From Paracoccaceae bacterium (lineage in GTDB: Bacteria > Pseudomonadota > Alphaproteobacteria > Rhodobacterales > Rhodobacteraceae), in NCBI GenBank assembly GCA_016744015.1, contig JADGFD010000020.1:1-32458 (forward strand): a stretch of 32,458 bases of DNA. Direction: 5' to 3'. The notes below the pieces were generated by a model. That model saw only the letters and a list, made by a program, of their open reading frames with translations, did no database searches and was not told the DNA's origin. A program made the position numbers and the translations under genes. Below are positions 5,514 through 13,832 of this stretch, in pieces (position 1 is the stretch's first letter; the number at the start of each line of letters is the position of its first letter).

Positions 5514-6908
5514 ATGACCATTACCGGTAAAGACTTGTTGAAATTTGGGTTTGAGGGCGCCGATTTGGGCGCTGCACTGAGCTATGTAAATAGCCGTGAC
5601 TGGCAGGAGGCCGAGCTAAGCGAATGGCTGGTCGCCAATAAGCCTGCGCCCAAGCTGCCGCTGCAAAGCGGCGTGGATTATGCGTTCAACATCGAGGCCG
5701 GTAATGAGGCAGAAGCGGATAACGTGGCAAAGGTGCGGGAAACCATGGACGCCGTGATGCGCACGCCAACGGTGCGGGCAGGGGCCGTAATGCCGGATGC
5801 CTGCCCTGCGGGGCCGGTGGGCACCATTCCTGTGGGTGGGGTTGTGGCAACTGAAAATGCCATCCACCCCGGCATGCACTCGGCCGATATTTGCTGCTCG
5901 GTGATGGTGACGGAATTTAAGGACTCTGACCCTAAGGCTGTGCTGGATGCGGTACATTCCATCACCCATTTTGGCCCCGGCGGGCGGCAAAATGGTAAGC
6001 GGTTTACGGTGTCTCTTGCTTTGCTTGATGCCTTTCGGGGAAATGACTTCCTGAAGGATAAAAAGATCGTGCGAGCGGCGCAGGAGCATATGGGCACGCA
6101 GGGCGATGGCAACCATTTTGCCTATGTCGGGGTGTCTAAGGTCAGTGGCAACACCTGCTTGGTCACGCATCACGGCTCGCGCGGGCCGGGGGCGGGGCTT
6201 TATAAGCTAGGCATGAGGGCAGCGGAAAAATTCCGCCGCAAGCTTTCGCCAGCCACGCTTAAGCCCAATGCTTGGATTCCGTTTGATACAGAAGAAGGGC
6301 AGGCCTATTGGGATGCGTTGCAACTCATTCGCAAATGGACCAAGGCCAACCATAATGCCCTGCATCAGGCTACGCTTGAGTCCGCCAAAGGGCAGGTGAA
6401 AGAGCGCTTCTGGAACGAACACAACTTTGTGTTCAAGAAAGAGGATCTGTTTTACCATGCCAAAGGGGCGACCCCGGTGGATGCCGATATGCTGCCCGAT
6501 ACCAACGGCACGCAAATTGTGCCGCTGAACATGGGCGAGCCGATTTTGCTCATCCGTGGCGGGATGAGCGCGCGCAACCTTGGCTTTGCCCCGCATGGGG
6601 CAGGCCGGAACTTTTCGCGCTCGGCCCATAAGCGGGCCAAGGTGGGGCAGAGTGATGCGGCGATCTTTGCTGAAGAAACAGCGCATATTGATGCGCGGTT
6701 CTTTTGCGATAAGATCGACATTTCGGAGCTGCCAAGCGCCTATAAACCCGCCGCGACTGTGCGGCAGCAAATGGCAGATTTTGAACTGGCTGAGGTGGTC
6801 GATGAAATTATGCCTTTTGGCTGCATCATGGCCGGCGACTGGGAGTATAACGCGCCTTGGAAAGTGAAGGCGCGGGCAAAATATGCGGCGCGTGAAGCGG
6901 CTGCTTAA
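5514..6908 (+). CDS. rtcB: RtcB-family RNA ligase
   Basis: RtcB enzymes join RNA 2',3'-cyclic phosphate or 3'-phosphate ends to 5'-OH ends using GTP and Mn2+. All expected active-site elements are visible in this 464-residue protein: D125 and C128 in ADICC, N200-H201 in GDGNHF, H220 in HHGSRG, H303 in EHNF, and H361 in PHGAGR, the histidine that is guanylylated. DICCS replaces the commoner DIGCG, with the metal-binding cysteine kept. ATG 5514 was chosen because AAGGAAGAAG directly precedes it; the in-frame ATG at 5466 lies in the terminator-proximal leader. No rtcA, archease or RtcR gene is adjacent. The next genes on the strand are the GNAT array, 53 bases downstream after a GC-rich hairpin. 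It probably serves in RNA repair. Confidence 0.95.
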   Translation: MTITGKDLLKFGFEGADLGAALSYVNSRDWQEAELSEWLVANKPAPKLPLQSGVDYAFNIEAGNEAEADNVAKVRETMDAVMRTPTVRAGAVMPDACPAGPVGTIPVGGVVATENAIHPGMHSADICCSVMVTEFKDSDPKAVLDAVHSITHFGPGGRQNGKRFTVSLALLDAFRGNDFLKDKKIVRAAQEHMGTQGDGNHFAYVGVSKVSGNTCLVTHHGSRGPGAGLYKLGMRAAEKFRRKLSPATLKPNAWIPFDTEEGQAYWDALQLIRKWTKANHNALHQATLESAKGQVKERFWNEHNFVFKKEDLFYHAKGATPVDADMLPDTNGTQIVPLNMGEPILLIRGGMSARNLGFAPHGAGRNFSRSAHKRAKVGQSDAAIFAEETAHIDARFFCDKIDISELPSAYKPAATVRQQMADFELAEVVDEIMPFGCIMAGDWEYNAPWKVKARAKYAAREAAA

Positions 6909-6914
6909 GGCAAA

Positions 6915-6940
6915 CCTCCCCCCGCCGCAGCGGAGGGAGG
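6915..6940. other. GC-rich hairpin between rtcB and the GNAT array
   Basis: CCTCCCCCCGC (6915-6925) and GCGGAGGGAGG (6930-6940) pair with one mismatch around a four-base loop. No T-run follows on the plus strand and only GTTTG on the minus side. It is therefore not a classic terminator; it may be an intergenic repeat unit, an mRNA-stability element or a weak attenuator. Confidence 0.45.
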
Positions 6941-6961
6941 GACGTAATTGAGGATAAAGAT

Positions 6962-7480
6962 ATGAATGGCCCTGAAACGAGAACTGAACGCCTAACCTTG
7001 CGCCCGTTGCTCGATAGCGACGCGGCAAATATTGCCCTTTTTGTTGGCGACGAACGCGTGGCGATGAACCTTGCGGTGGTGCCGCACCCCTATCCTGATG
7101 GCGCGGCGGAAAGCTATATTGCTTATGTACGCGCGCCGGAAACCCAAGAGGTGGTTTGGGCAATGGACAAAGACGGGGCCTTGATCGGGGTGATCGGGAT
7201 TACGCCCCAAGAGGGCGGCGTAGGCAACATTGGCTATTGGCTGGCACCACAGCTTTGGGGCGGCGGGCTGATGAGCGAGGCCTTGAAGGCGGTGGTGGCT
7301 TATGCCCGCGCGCAGGGGTTCCAGCGGCTGTTTGCCAGCGTTCATCAAGGCAATGAAGGCTCCGCCAAGGTGCTGATGAAAAATGGGTTTTCCTATATTG
7401 GTGAGGCTGAAACTCACTCCATTCCGCGCGGCGGGATGGTGAGGGCTTGGGAGTATGAAAGGGTGCTGACTGATGGATGA
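6962..7480 (+). CDS. GNAT-family N-acetyltransferase (RimJ/RimL type), array gene 1
   Basis: GNAT enzymes move an acetyl group from acetyl-CoA to an amine. The 172-residue product starts with the RimJ/RimL pattern (TRTERLTLRPLLDSDAANIA). It has the acetyl-CoA-binding segment IGYWLAPQLWGGGLMSEALK (residues 92-111) and the C-terminal signature GSAKVLMKNGF. ATG 6962 follows GAGGA about nine bases upstream. Its stop overlaps the next start in the eight bases ATGGATGA (7473-7480), implying coupled translation. Its domain type (called A here) recurs as the second half of array gene 4. The substrate is unknown; RimL-like N-terminal protein acetylation or small-molecule or antibiotic acetylation are possible. 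Confidence 0.93.
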   Translation: MNGPETRTERLTLRPLLDSDAANIALFVGDERVAMNLAVVPHPYPDGAAESYIAYVRAPETQEVVWAMDKDGALIGVIGITPQEGGVGNIGYWLAPQLWGGGLMSEALKAVVAYARAQGFQRLFASVHQGNEGSAKVLMKNGFSYIGEAETHSIPRGGMVRAWEYERVLTDG

Positions 7481-7967
7481 CGCTCGCCTACGCCTTATGC
7501 GCGAGGATGATTTTGAAGGCTTTCACGCGATGATGAGCGATTTTGACGTGGTGAAAATGTCTAAGAGCTGGCCCTACCCGCCAGACCCTGATTTCACGCG
7601 GCAAAGACTGCAAACCGATGCGGTGAAGTCAGGACAGGTGATGGCGATCGAGTATAATGGCCAGTTTGCGGGTCAAATCTCGATTGTGGGCGGTGAGTTG
7701 GGCTATATGTTGGCCAAGCCATTTTGGGGCAAGGGGCTTGCGAGTTGGGCCGCACGCGAAATGCTGGCGCGCGCATTTGCAGACCCCAGCACAGATGTGG
7801 TTACGGCGGGCACATGGGAGGATAATCCGGCCTCTATGGCGGTGCTACGTAAATGCGGCTTTCAAAAAACCGGAGAGGCGGCGCTTTTTTGCAAGCCGCG
7901 CGGGAAGGTTGTGAACGGCTCCGATTTTGAGATTACGCGGGACAAATGGGAAGCACAGCATGGATGA
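7473..7967 (+). CDS. GNAT-family N-acetyltransferase, array gene 2
   Basis: The 164-residue product has a single GNAT domain of the second type in this array (B). It carries REDDFEGFHAMMSDFDVVKM near the N-terminus, then SWPYPPDPDFTRQRL, the acetyl-CoA loop LGYMLAKPFWGKGLASWAA and the signature NPASMAVLRKCGFQKTGE. It is strikingly similar to gene 3 and to the first half of gene 4, so the three arose by tandem duplication. ATG 7473 overlaps the stop of gene 1, and its own stop overlaps the start of gene 3 with the same eight bases, ATGGATGA (7960-7967). It has the RimJ/RimL fold; the substrate is unknown. Confidence 0.93.
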   Translation: MDDARLRLMREDDFEGFHAMMSDFDVVKMSKSWPYPPDPDFTRQRLQTDAVKSGQVMAIEYNGQFAGQISIVGGELGYMLAKPFWGKGLASWAAREMLARAFADPSTDVVTAGTWEDNPASMAVLRKCGFQKTGEAALFCKPRGKVVNGSDFEITRDKWEAQHG

Positions 7968-8454
7968 TTACACAATTCGTCGCTTTTATGAGAGCGACTT
8001 TGAGGATTTTCACGCCTCAATGTGCGAATATGACGTGGTAAAAATGACCGGCTCGTGGCCTTGGCCACCAGACCGCGCCTTTACTCGCAGCCGTATGGTA
8101 ACCCCGCATGCTAAAGATGGGCGCTTAAGTGTGATTGATTTTGGGGGGCGATATATTGGGCAGGTTTCGGTGGTAGATGGCGTGCTTGGCTATATGCTGG
8201 CAAAGCCGTATTGGGGGCGAGGCATCGCGAGCTGGGCTGTAGGCGAAAAGCTGAATTCGGCCTTTTCGGATGAAGGATTGCGCGAGATTATGGCCTGCGT
8301 TTGGCTTGGCAATCCGGCTTCAGAAGCGGTGCTGGCCAAGCATGGTTTTCAAAAAACCGGAACCTGCGAAGAATTTTGCATTCCGCGCGGGGAGACTGTG
8401 AAAAACAACACGTTTCGCCTTGGCTACGCAGCTTGGAAGGCTGGAAGTGTTTAG
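7960..8454 (+). CDS. GNAT-family N-acetyltransferase, array gene 3
   Basis: The 164-residue product is the second B-type GNAT domain. It has ESDFEDFHASMCEYDVVKM, SWPWPPDRAFTRSRM, LGYMLAKPYWGRGIASWAV (acetyl-CoA loop) and NPASEAVLAKHGFQKTG. The length is identical to gene 2. Start 7960 is chosen over the in-frame ATG at 7927 because it gives MDDYTIRRF, parallel to the MDDARLRLM start of gene 2, and keeps the eight-base overlap seen throughout the array. The stop overlaps the GTG of gene 4 in GTGTTTAG (8447-8454). The paralogues have clearly diverged in the substrate-facing segments (residues 50-80), suggesting different substrates or subunits. Confidence 0.92.
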   Translation: MDDYTIRRFYESDFEDFHASMCEYDVVKMTGSWPWPPDRAFTRSRMVTPHAKDGRLSVIDFGGRYIGQVSVVDGVLGYMLAKPYWGRGIASWAVGEKLNSAFSDEGLREIMACVWLGNPASEAVLAKHGFQKTGTCEEFCIPRGETVKNNTFRLGYAAWKAGSV

Positions 8455-9442
8455 TCTACGGCCCTTTCAAGAGGATGATTTTGAGGCTTTTCACGCCATT
8501 GTCTCGGACTATGAGGTTGTCAAAATGCTGGGGAGCTGGCCTTTTCCGGCGGACCCAGCCTTTACGCGAATGCGGATGAACACACCTGAGGCCAGGGCGG
8601 GGCAGGTTTTGGTGATTGAGGTTGATGGTAAGTTGGCGGGCAGCATCGGTGCAATGACCGGCGGCATTGGCTACATGCTTGGGCGCGCTTATTGGGGGCG
8701 AGGGGTTGCGACGTGGGCTGTCCGCACGGTTGTGTGCCAAATGTTTGAAAGCCTAGATGTTGACGAAGTGACCGCCAGCGCATGGCAAGACAATCCGGCC
8801 TCGGCTCGCGTGCTGGAGAAGTGCGGGTTTAGCCCTTCGGGCGAAGGGGCGGATATGTGCAAGGCGCGGGCGGAGAACCTGAAATATAGCGATTTTCGCC
8901 TCAACCGGGCGGATTGGGCGCGTTTGCAGCCTTTAAGGCTCCAAACGGACCGGCTAATAATTGAGCCATTTCTGGGGAATGAAGCCGGCGCGCTTTCAAT
9001 GTTGATGAATGATCCCGACATTGCAAAAATGATGGCGACCATTCCTTACCCATTTACCGAGGTTGATGCCCGAAAATGGCTGGCCGAGCGGCCATTTTCC
9101 CATGAAATTGGAGACGAAAAAGGCTTTGGGGCTAAAGTGAGTTTGCGTGATGGCACGCTTATTGGGTTTGTTGGTATCGGCGGCGCGCCTGTTAACACGG
9201 CTTATGCTTTTGGCCGCGCTCACTGGGGGCGGGGCTATGCTACCGAGGCGATGCAGGTCTTTCTTGCGCATTGCCAGCGCATGTTTGCGCTCAGCGAAGT
9301 TACGGCGGGGGCGATGTTTGATAACCCCGCCTCACAGGCCGTTCTGGAAAAGCTTGGATTTAAGAAGGTGGGCGAGAAGCAGCACAAAGCTTCAGGGCGC
9401 GAAGCGGCAGATACGCTTTGGCTTTATGCGCTTAAGTGTTGA
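8447..9442 (+). CDS. Two-domain GNAT-family N-acetyltransferase, array gene 4
   Basis: The 331-residue product is a fusion of a B-type domain and an A-type domain. Residues 1-160 have QEDDFEAFHAIVSDYEVVKM, IGYMLGRAYWGRGVATWAV and NPASARVLEKCGF. From about 163 a second GNAT begins, with LRLQTDRLIIEPFLGNEAGA, AFGRAHWGRGYATEAMQVF and NPASQAVLEKLGFKKVGE. Both acetyl-CoA loops look intact. GTG 8447 is preferred over in-frame ATG 8420 because it aligns with the B-domain start of genes 2 and 3 and preserves the eight-base overlap. The array thus reads A, B, B, B-A. The stop overlaps the end of the convergent YoaP-type gene by 11 bases. The substrate is unknown. Confidence 0.92.
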   Translation: MFSLRPFQEDDFEAFHAIVSDYEVVKMLGSWPFPADPAFTRMRMNTPEARAGQVLVIEVDGKLAGSIGAMTGGIGYMLGRAYWGRGVATWAVRTVVCQMFESLDVDEVTASAWQDNPASARVLEKCGFSPSGEGADMCKARAENLKYSDFRLNRADWARLQPLRLQTDRLIIEPFLGNEAGALSMLMNDPDIAKMMATIPYPFTEVDARKWLAERPFSHEIGDEKGFGAKVSLRDGTLIGFVGIGGAPVNTAYAFGRAHWGRGYATEAMQVFLAHCQRMFALSEVTAGAMFDNPASQAVLEKLGFKKVGEKQHKASGREAADTLWLYALKC

Positions 9443-10181
9443 TGAGCTTATCCAAATGCCTGTCGGCTTTTAACTCAAGCGTAACCAGCTCACCCTTGTA
9501 AAACAATGAACTGATAACCCACGGGATCGGCATGGCGCGGGCTTCGGCGCGGGTTGTGAGGTGGTGAATCGTCACCGGAACGCCGTGGGCCTTGGCATAG
9601 TCGCGCAGGTGGTGGTTTATCCATAGCTCCGTAAACGGGCAGGTGTTGGAGTAATAGGCGGTGATGCCCCTATCATCTGGTGTGCGGCCTTGCTTTGCGC
9701 TCGGCAAGATGCTCGGAAAACTGGCCTTGGGGTTGGTTTTTAGCCCCCAGAGCTTAAAATAGGGTGGGGCTTCGTCGATGATTTCAAACCCGTGGTGTTT
9801 CAGGAATTTGGGGTCTGACATAAACGGGCGTTTTTTATCGCTGGAAATGGCGACAACACCGTCCATGCCCGCAGCATCAGCAAGGCATTGGTCAAGTAAA
9901 CGCTTGCCATTGCCTTGGGCTTTATACTTTCCGGCGACCCAAAAGCAATTTATGACCATGAAGTTGGCACCTGAAAGCGGCAGCCATGAGGCCTCGATCG
10001 GTACATACTCGATGAAGACCTTGCCGCGCACATCCATTTTTTGAAAACGGTAGCCATTGGCATATTCGCGCTTTAGCCAGTCTTTTTTAAGCTGGGTGCC
10101 TTGGGCACTTTTTTTGTCGCTGAACGCGCAGCAAATGTGCTCGTCCTCAAGGTTTCGGGGGGTGAGGGTCATTAGTTCCAT
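9432..10181 (-). CDS. YoaP-type GNAT acetyltransferase
   Basis: The 249-residue protein matches the length and pattern of Bacillus YoaP-like proteins. It has an N-terminal GNAT domain with DVRGKVFIEYVPIEASWLP, NCFWVAGKYKAQGNGKRLLD (acetyl-CoA loop) and SDKKRPFMSDPKFLKHHGF. The C-terminal YoaP domain, about 160-249, contains the Cys motif YYSNTCPFTELWI and the PWVISSLFYKGELVTLE segment, a thioredoxin-like arrangement. The start is MELMTLTP at 10179-10181; ATG 10172 is the alternative, and neither has a strong ribosome-binding site. It converges with the GNAT array, adding a sixth acetyltransferase domain, and diverges from obgE across a region holding an FNR-like box. The substrate is unknown. 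Confidence 0.9.
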   Translation of the reverse strand: MELMTLTPRNLEDEHICCAFSDKKSAQGTQLKKDWLKREYANGYRFQKMDVRGKVFIEYVPIEASWLPLSGANFMVINCFWVAGKYKAQGNGKRLLDQCLADAAGMDGVVAISSDKKRPFMSDPKFLKHHGFEIIDEAPPYFKLWGLKTNPKASFPSILPSAKQGRTPDDRGITAYYSNTCPFTELWINHHLRDYAKAHGVPVTIHHLTTRAEARAMPIPWVISSLFYKGELVTLELKADRHLDKLINT

Positions 10182-10214
10182 GGGGTGAGTATATCCAATA
10201 CCCGTGCAAATACC

Positions 10215-10228
10215 TTGATCTATCTCAA
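10215..10228. promoter_or_regulatory. FNR/FnrL-like box between the YoaP-type gene and obgE
   Basis: TTGAT-CTAT-CTCAA matches the FNR consensus TTGAT-N4-ATCAA at nine of ten positions and sits inside the inverted repeat CTTGA/TCAAG. It lies 34 bases upstream of the YoaP-type start and 71 bases upstream of obgE. FnrL is the oxygen-responsive regulator of Rhodobacterales. Control of the YoaP-type gene by oxygen is an inference. Confidence 0.35.
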
Positions 10229-10299
10229 GCAAGGGCGGCTGCGGGCTTGAGCCTTGGCGTGGCTTGCTGTATCGCAGGGGAAACCAATAGGACAGATCC

Positions 10300-11337
10300 A
10301 TGAAATTCCTCGACCTCACCAAAGTTTACATTCGCTCAGGGCAGGGCGGCAAGGGCTGCACCAGCTTTCGGCGTGAGGCCTATGTGGAGTTTGGCGGGCC
10401 GGATGGCGGCGATGGCGGGGCCGGTGGCTCTGTGTGGGTGGAGGCCGTGGACGGGCTGAATACGCTGATTGATTTCCGTTACCAGCAGCACTTTTTCGCC
10501 CAAAACGGGCAGGCCGGCATGGGGCGGCAGATGGCTGGCAAAAACGGCGATGACATCGTTTTGCGGGTGCCGGTCGGCACCGAGATCCTCGATGAGGATC
10601 AGGAGACGGTTTTGGCCGATCTCACAAAGTTGGGCCAGCGGGTGCAGCTGGCACAGGGTGGCAATGGCGGCTGGGGGAACCTGCGGTTTAAGTCCTCGGT
10701 TAACCAAGCGCCACGGCGCTCAAACCCCGGGCAAGAGGGTGTAGAGCGCACGATTTGGCTGCGCCTAAAATTGATCGCCGATGTCGGCTTGCTGGGCATG
10801 CCAAATGCGGGCAAAAGCACATTTTTGGCGGCCACATCCAATGCGCGGCCCAAAATCGCGGATTATCCGTTTACGACATTGCACCCGAATCTGGGGGTTG
10901 TGGGTGTGGATAATGCAGAGATGGTCATCGCCGACATTCCGGGGTTGATTGAAGGCGCATCTGAAGGCACGGGCCTAGGCCATAGGTTCCTCGGCCATGT
11001 TGAGCGCTGCGCCGTTCTGCTGCACTTGGTGGATGGCACTGGCGAAGATGTGGCGGAAGATTACCGCGTGATTTCCGGTGAGCTGGAAAAATATGCAGAA
11101 GACCTGGCCCAGCGGCCCCGCGTGGTGGTGCTGAATAAAATTGATGCCTTGCAGCCCGAGGCCCGTGCAGAAAAGCTGGCGGACCTAAAAGCGGCTGCGG
11201 GCGGCAAGGTTTATGCCATGTCGGCCGTGAGCCGTGAGGGCGTAACTGATGTGCTGCGGGCGCTCAAAAGCGTGATTGATGGCGCCAAAACGGCGGAGGT
11301 CGTCGCCAAAGAGGAGCCTCAGCCGTGGAAACCTTAA
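10300..11337 (+). CDS. obgE: GTPase ObgE/CgtA
   Basis: Obg is an essential ribosome-associated GTPase that monitors 50S assembly and stress. Residues 1-158 are the glycine-rich Obg fold ([37 protein letters not shown]). The G domain follows: G1 GMPNAGKS at 166-173, switch [11 protein letters not shown]3 DIPG at 212-215, then NKID. The 345-residue length is usual. The start is ATG 10300 with AGGAC seven bases upstream. In many bacteria obgE lies directly after rplU-rpmA; here about 4.9 kb (rtcB, GNAT array, YoaP-type gene) separates them, which suggests the intervening block was inserted. The 3' end overlaps proB by 13 bases. Confidence 0.98.
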   Translation: MKFLDLTKVYIRSGQGGKGCTSFRREAYVEFGGPDGGDGGAGGSVWVEAVDGLNTLIDFRYQQHFFAQNGQAGMGRQMAGKNGDDIVLRVPVGTEILDEDQETVLADLTKLGQRVQLAQGGNGGWGNLRFKSSVNQAPRRSNPGQEGVERTIWLRLKLIADVGLLGMPNAGKSTFLAATSNARPKIADYPFTTLHPNLGVVGVDNAEMVIADIPGLIEGASEGTGLGHRFLGHVERCAVLLHLVDGTGEDVAEDYRVISGELEKYAEDLAQRPRVVVLNKIDALQPEARAEKLADLKAAAGGKVYAMSAVSREGVTDVLRALKSVIDGAKTAEVVAKEEPQPWKP

Positions 11338-12440
11338 GCACAGAAATATTGGGCGCGGCCAAGGTGGTTGTGCTGAAAATCGGGTCGGCTTTGTTGGTGC
11401 AAAATAGCGCGCTTCGGGAGGCGTGGCTCGGCAGCATCGCGGATGATGTTGCTATGCTGAAAGCGCAGGGGAAAGCGGTTTTGGTTGTGTCTTCCGGCTC
11501 TATTGCGCTGGGGCGTGGGGTGCTGGGGCTGGCTGACGGGGCATTGCCGCTGGAGATGGCGCAAGCCGCTGCCGCTGTCGGACAGATTAAGCTGGCGCAT
11601 GCTTATCAGGCGGCTTTGAAGCCGCACGGTATTGAAACTGCGCAAGTGCTGCTGACGCTGGAAGACAGCCAAAACCGGCGGCGCTATCTTAACACGCGCG
11701 CCACGCTAAATGCGCTGCTGGGCTTGGGCGTGGTGCCGATTGTGAATGAAAATGATACGGTTGCGACCGACGAAATCCGCTATGGCGACAATGACCGGCT
11801 AGGCGCGCAGGTGGCGTCCTTGATTGGGGCTGAGGCGCTGGTGCTGCTTTCTGATGTAGACGGGCTTTATAGCGCCGACCCGCGGGTAAATCCTGATGCC
11901 AAGCATTTTGCCGAGGTGAGCGAAATTACCGCCGAGATTGAAGACATGGCCGGAGACCCGGGCTCGGCAGGGGCCTCGGGTGGAATGCGCACCAAGCTGA
12001 TCGCGGCGCGGATAGCCATGGATGCAGGCTGTGCCATGGCCATTGCCAAAGGTGAAAAAATGCGACCTGTGCAAGGGCTGCTGGCCGGGGACACCTGTAC
12101 ATGGTTCAAGGCCAAGCATGACCCTGCCTCGGCCCGCAAGCGCTGGATTTCGGCAATGAAAACGGTGGGGGGGGTGTCTATTGACGCGGGTGCGGCGCGC
12201 GCACTGCGCAGTGGCAAGTCTTTGCTCCCCGCTGGTGTGCGCGCCACCGAGGGTGACTTCGAGCGCGGCGATCCGGTAGAAATTCGGGGACCTGAGGGCG
12301 ACCTTGTAGCCACAGGGCTAGCGGGGTATTCCGCGCGGGAAGCCGAGAAGATTGGAGGTTTGCAAAGCGCTGATATTGAGGCGCGTCTGGGGTATAAAGG
12401 GCGCACGGCGCTTATTCACCGTGACGATATGGCGATTTGA
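11325..12440 (+). CDS. proB: Glutamate 5-kinase
   Basis: ProB phosphorylates L-glutamate to gamma-glutamyl phosphate, the first step of proline synthesis. The 371-residue product has the amino-acid-kinase domain ([60 protein letters not shown]) and a C-terminal PUA domain from about 280 ([20 protein letters not shown]). It starts at GTG 11325 inside the end of obgE, with GAGGAG eight bases upstream, indicating translational coupling. proA follows 11 bases after the stop. ProB is normally feedback-inhibited by proline. Confidence 0.97.
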   Translation: METLSTEILGAAKVVVLKIGSALLVQNSALREAWLGSIADDVAMLKAQGKAVLVVSSGSIALGRGVLGLADGALPLEMAQAAAAVGQIKLAHAYQAALKPHGIETAQVLLTLEDSQNRRRYLNTRATLNALLGLGVVPIVNENDTVATDEIRYGDNDRLGAQVASLIGAEALVLLSDVDGLYSADPRVNPDAKHFAEVSEITAEIEDMAGDPGSAGASGGMRTKLIAARIAMDAGCAMAIAKGEKMRPVQGLLAGDTCTWFKAKHDPASARKRWISAMKTVGGVSIDAGAARALRSGKSLLPAGVRATEGDFERGDPVEIRGPEGDLVATGLAGYSAREAEKIGGLQSADIEARLGYKGRTALIHRDDMAI

Positions 12441-12451
12441 GGGAGCGTAAG

Positions 12452-13705
12452 ATGGACGTAAAAGCAACCATGCAAGAGATTGGCCAAAGGGCCCAAAAAG
12501 CAAGTGCAGCACTGGCGTTTGCCAGCCCGAAGGCCAAGCAGAAGGCGCTTGAAGCCGCCGCGGATTGCATTGAGGCGAGCGTGAGTGAAATCATTTCAGC
12601 CAACAATAGTGACATGCAATATGGCCGCAAAAAAGGCCTCAGCACCGCCATGCTTGACCGCCTGATGCTGGACGAAGCGCGGGTCAGCGCCATTGCTGAC
12701 GGATTGCGCACCGTGGCGGCGCAGGATGATCCCGTTGGCAAGGTGTTGGCGGCATGGGATATGCCCTCGGGGCTGCATATAGAACGGGTTTCAACGCCGC
12801 TTGGCGTGATCGGCGTGATCTATGAAAGCCGACCGAATGTAACGGCAGATGCCGGCGGACTGTGTCTTAAGGCCGGCAATGCCGCCATTTTACGCGGTGG
12901 TTCCGAGAGCTTTCATAGCTCGGGCGCCATTCATGCCTGCCTTGTGGAAGGGCTTAAAGCGGCGGGGCTGCCGGAGGATAGCATTCAGCTTGTTCCGACG
13001 CGGGACCGCGCTGCCGTAAGTGAAATGCTCACAATGACCGAAAGCATAGACGTGATTGTGCCTCGTGGTGGCAAGGGGCTGGTTGGGCTGGTGCAGCGCG
13101 AAGCGCGTGTGCCGGTTTTTGCCCACCTTGAGGGTATTTGCCACGTATATGTGGATGCGAGCGCGGACCCTGAAAAGGCCCGCGCCATTGTGCTAAATGC
13201 CAAATGCCGCCGCACGGGCATTTGTGGCTCAGCCGAAACGGTGCTGATTGATAAAGCCTTTTTTGCCAAGCATGCAGCGCCCTTTATCGAGGATATGGTG
13301 GCGGCGGGAGTTGAAGTGCGCGCGGATGGCGCTTTGGCCGAGCTTTCGGGCACCGTAAAGGCCAAAGCCGAGGATTTTGGGGTGGAATACCTTGATATGA
13401 TCATCGCCGCCAAGCTGGTGGATGGGGTGGATGAAGCGATTGAACATATTGGCACATTTGGCTCCAACCACACCGACGCCATTGTGGCGGAGGATAACGC
13501 CACCGCGGAGCGGTTTTTCCAGCGTGTCGATAGCGCGATATTGATGCGCAATGCTTCTACGCAATTCGCAGATGGCGGAGAATTTGGCATGGGGGCTGAG
13601 ATTGGCATTGCCACCGGCAAAATGCATGCGCGCGGGCCCGTGGGGGCGGCACAGCTTACCAGCTTTAAGTATTTGGTGACAGGAGATGGCACCATCCGAG
13701 CGTAA
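12452..13705 (+). CDS. proA: Gamma-glutamyl phosphate reductase
   Basis: ProA reduces gamma-glutamyl phosphate to glutamate-5-semialdehyde with NADPH, the second step of proline synthesis. The 417-residue protein has [35 protein letters not shown] and the catalytic cysteine in [12 protein letters not shown], with [15 protein letters not shown] near the C-terminus. Start 12452 is set by GAGGGAG eight bases upstream; the in-frame ATG 12437 overlaps the proB stop without a site of its own. It forms an operon with proB and probably obgE, ending at a hairpin terminator (13709-13734). Confidence 0.97.
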   Translation: MDVKATMQEIGQRAQKASAALAFASPKAKQKALEAAADCIEASVSEIISANNSDMQYGRKKGLSTAMLDRLMLDEARVSAIADGLRTVAAQDDPVGKVLAAWDMPSGLHIERVSTPLGVIGVIYESRPNVTADAGGLCLKAGNAAILRGGSESFHSSGAIHACLVEGLKAAGLPEDSIQLVPTRDRAAVSEMLTMTESIDVIVPRGGKGLVGLVQREARVPVFAHLEGICHVYVDASADPEKARAIVLNAKCRRTGICGSAETVLIDKAFFAKHAAPFIEDMVAAGVEVRADGALAELSGTVKAKAEDFGVEYLDMIIAAKLVDGVDEAIEHIGTFGSNHTDAIVAEDNATAERFFQRVDSAILMRNASTQFADGGEFGMGAEIGIATGKMHARGPVGAAQLTSFKYLVTGDGTIRA

Positions 13706-13708
13706 CCT

Positions 13709-13734
13709 AGCGGCGCGGCAAGGCGGCGCTTTTT
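13709..13734 (+). terminator. Probable terminator of obgE-proBA
   Basis: AGCGGCGC (13709-13716) pairs with GCGGCGCT (13723-13730) with one G-G mismatch, followed by a run of five T that begins in the stem (13730-13734). It lies four bases after the proA stop. Confidence 0.6.
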
Positions 13735-13784
13735 GCGAGGTCGCGTGCGCGCCGCGCTGCAACAACAGCGCTGCTTGGCAAATG

Positions 13785-13805
13785 AAAAAGGAGGCCAAAG
13801 CCCCC
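13785..13805 (-). terminator. Probable terminator of the MepK-like gene
   Basis: On the minus strand GGGGGC (13805-13800) pairs with GCCTCC (13795-13790) around TTTG, with one G-T pair, followed by five T (13789-13785). It lies 28 bases past the stop of the convergent gene. Confidence 0.65.
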
Positions 13806-13832
13806 TCTAAATTATGTGAATCTGACCGAATG

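Noticed and set aside
6915-6940. Hairpin after rtcB as an intrinsic terminator
   Set aside because: The stem is strong, but no T-run follows on either usable side; kept only as a structural element.
6207-7163. 318-residue minus ORF opposite rtcB
   Set aside because: It is antisense to conserved RtcB codons and spans the intergenic hairpin; no domain and no ribosome-binding site.
6962-9442. GNAT array as a type II toxin-antitoxin (GNAT-RHH) locus
   Set aside because: No ribbon-helix-helix antitoxin gene is present, and the domains are RimJ/RimL-like rather than TacT/AtaT-like.
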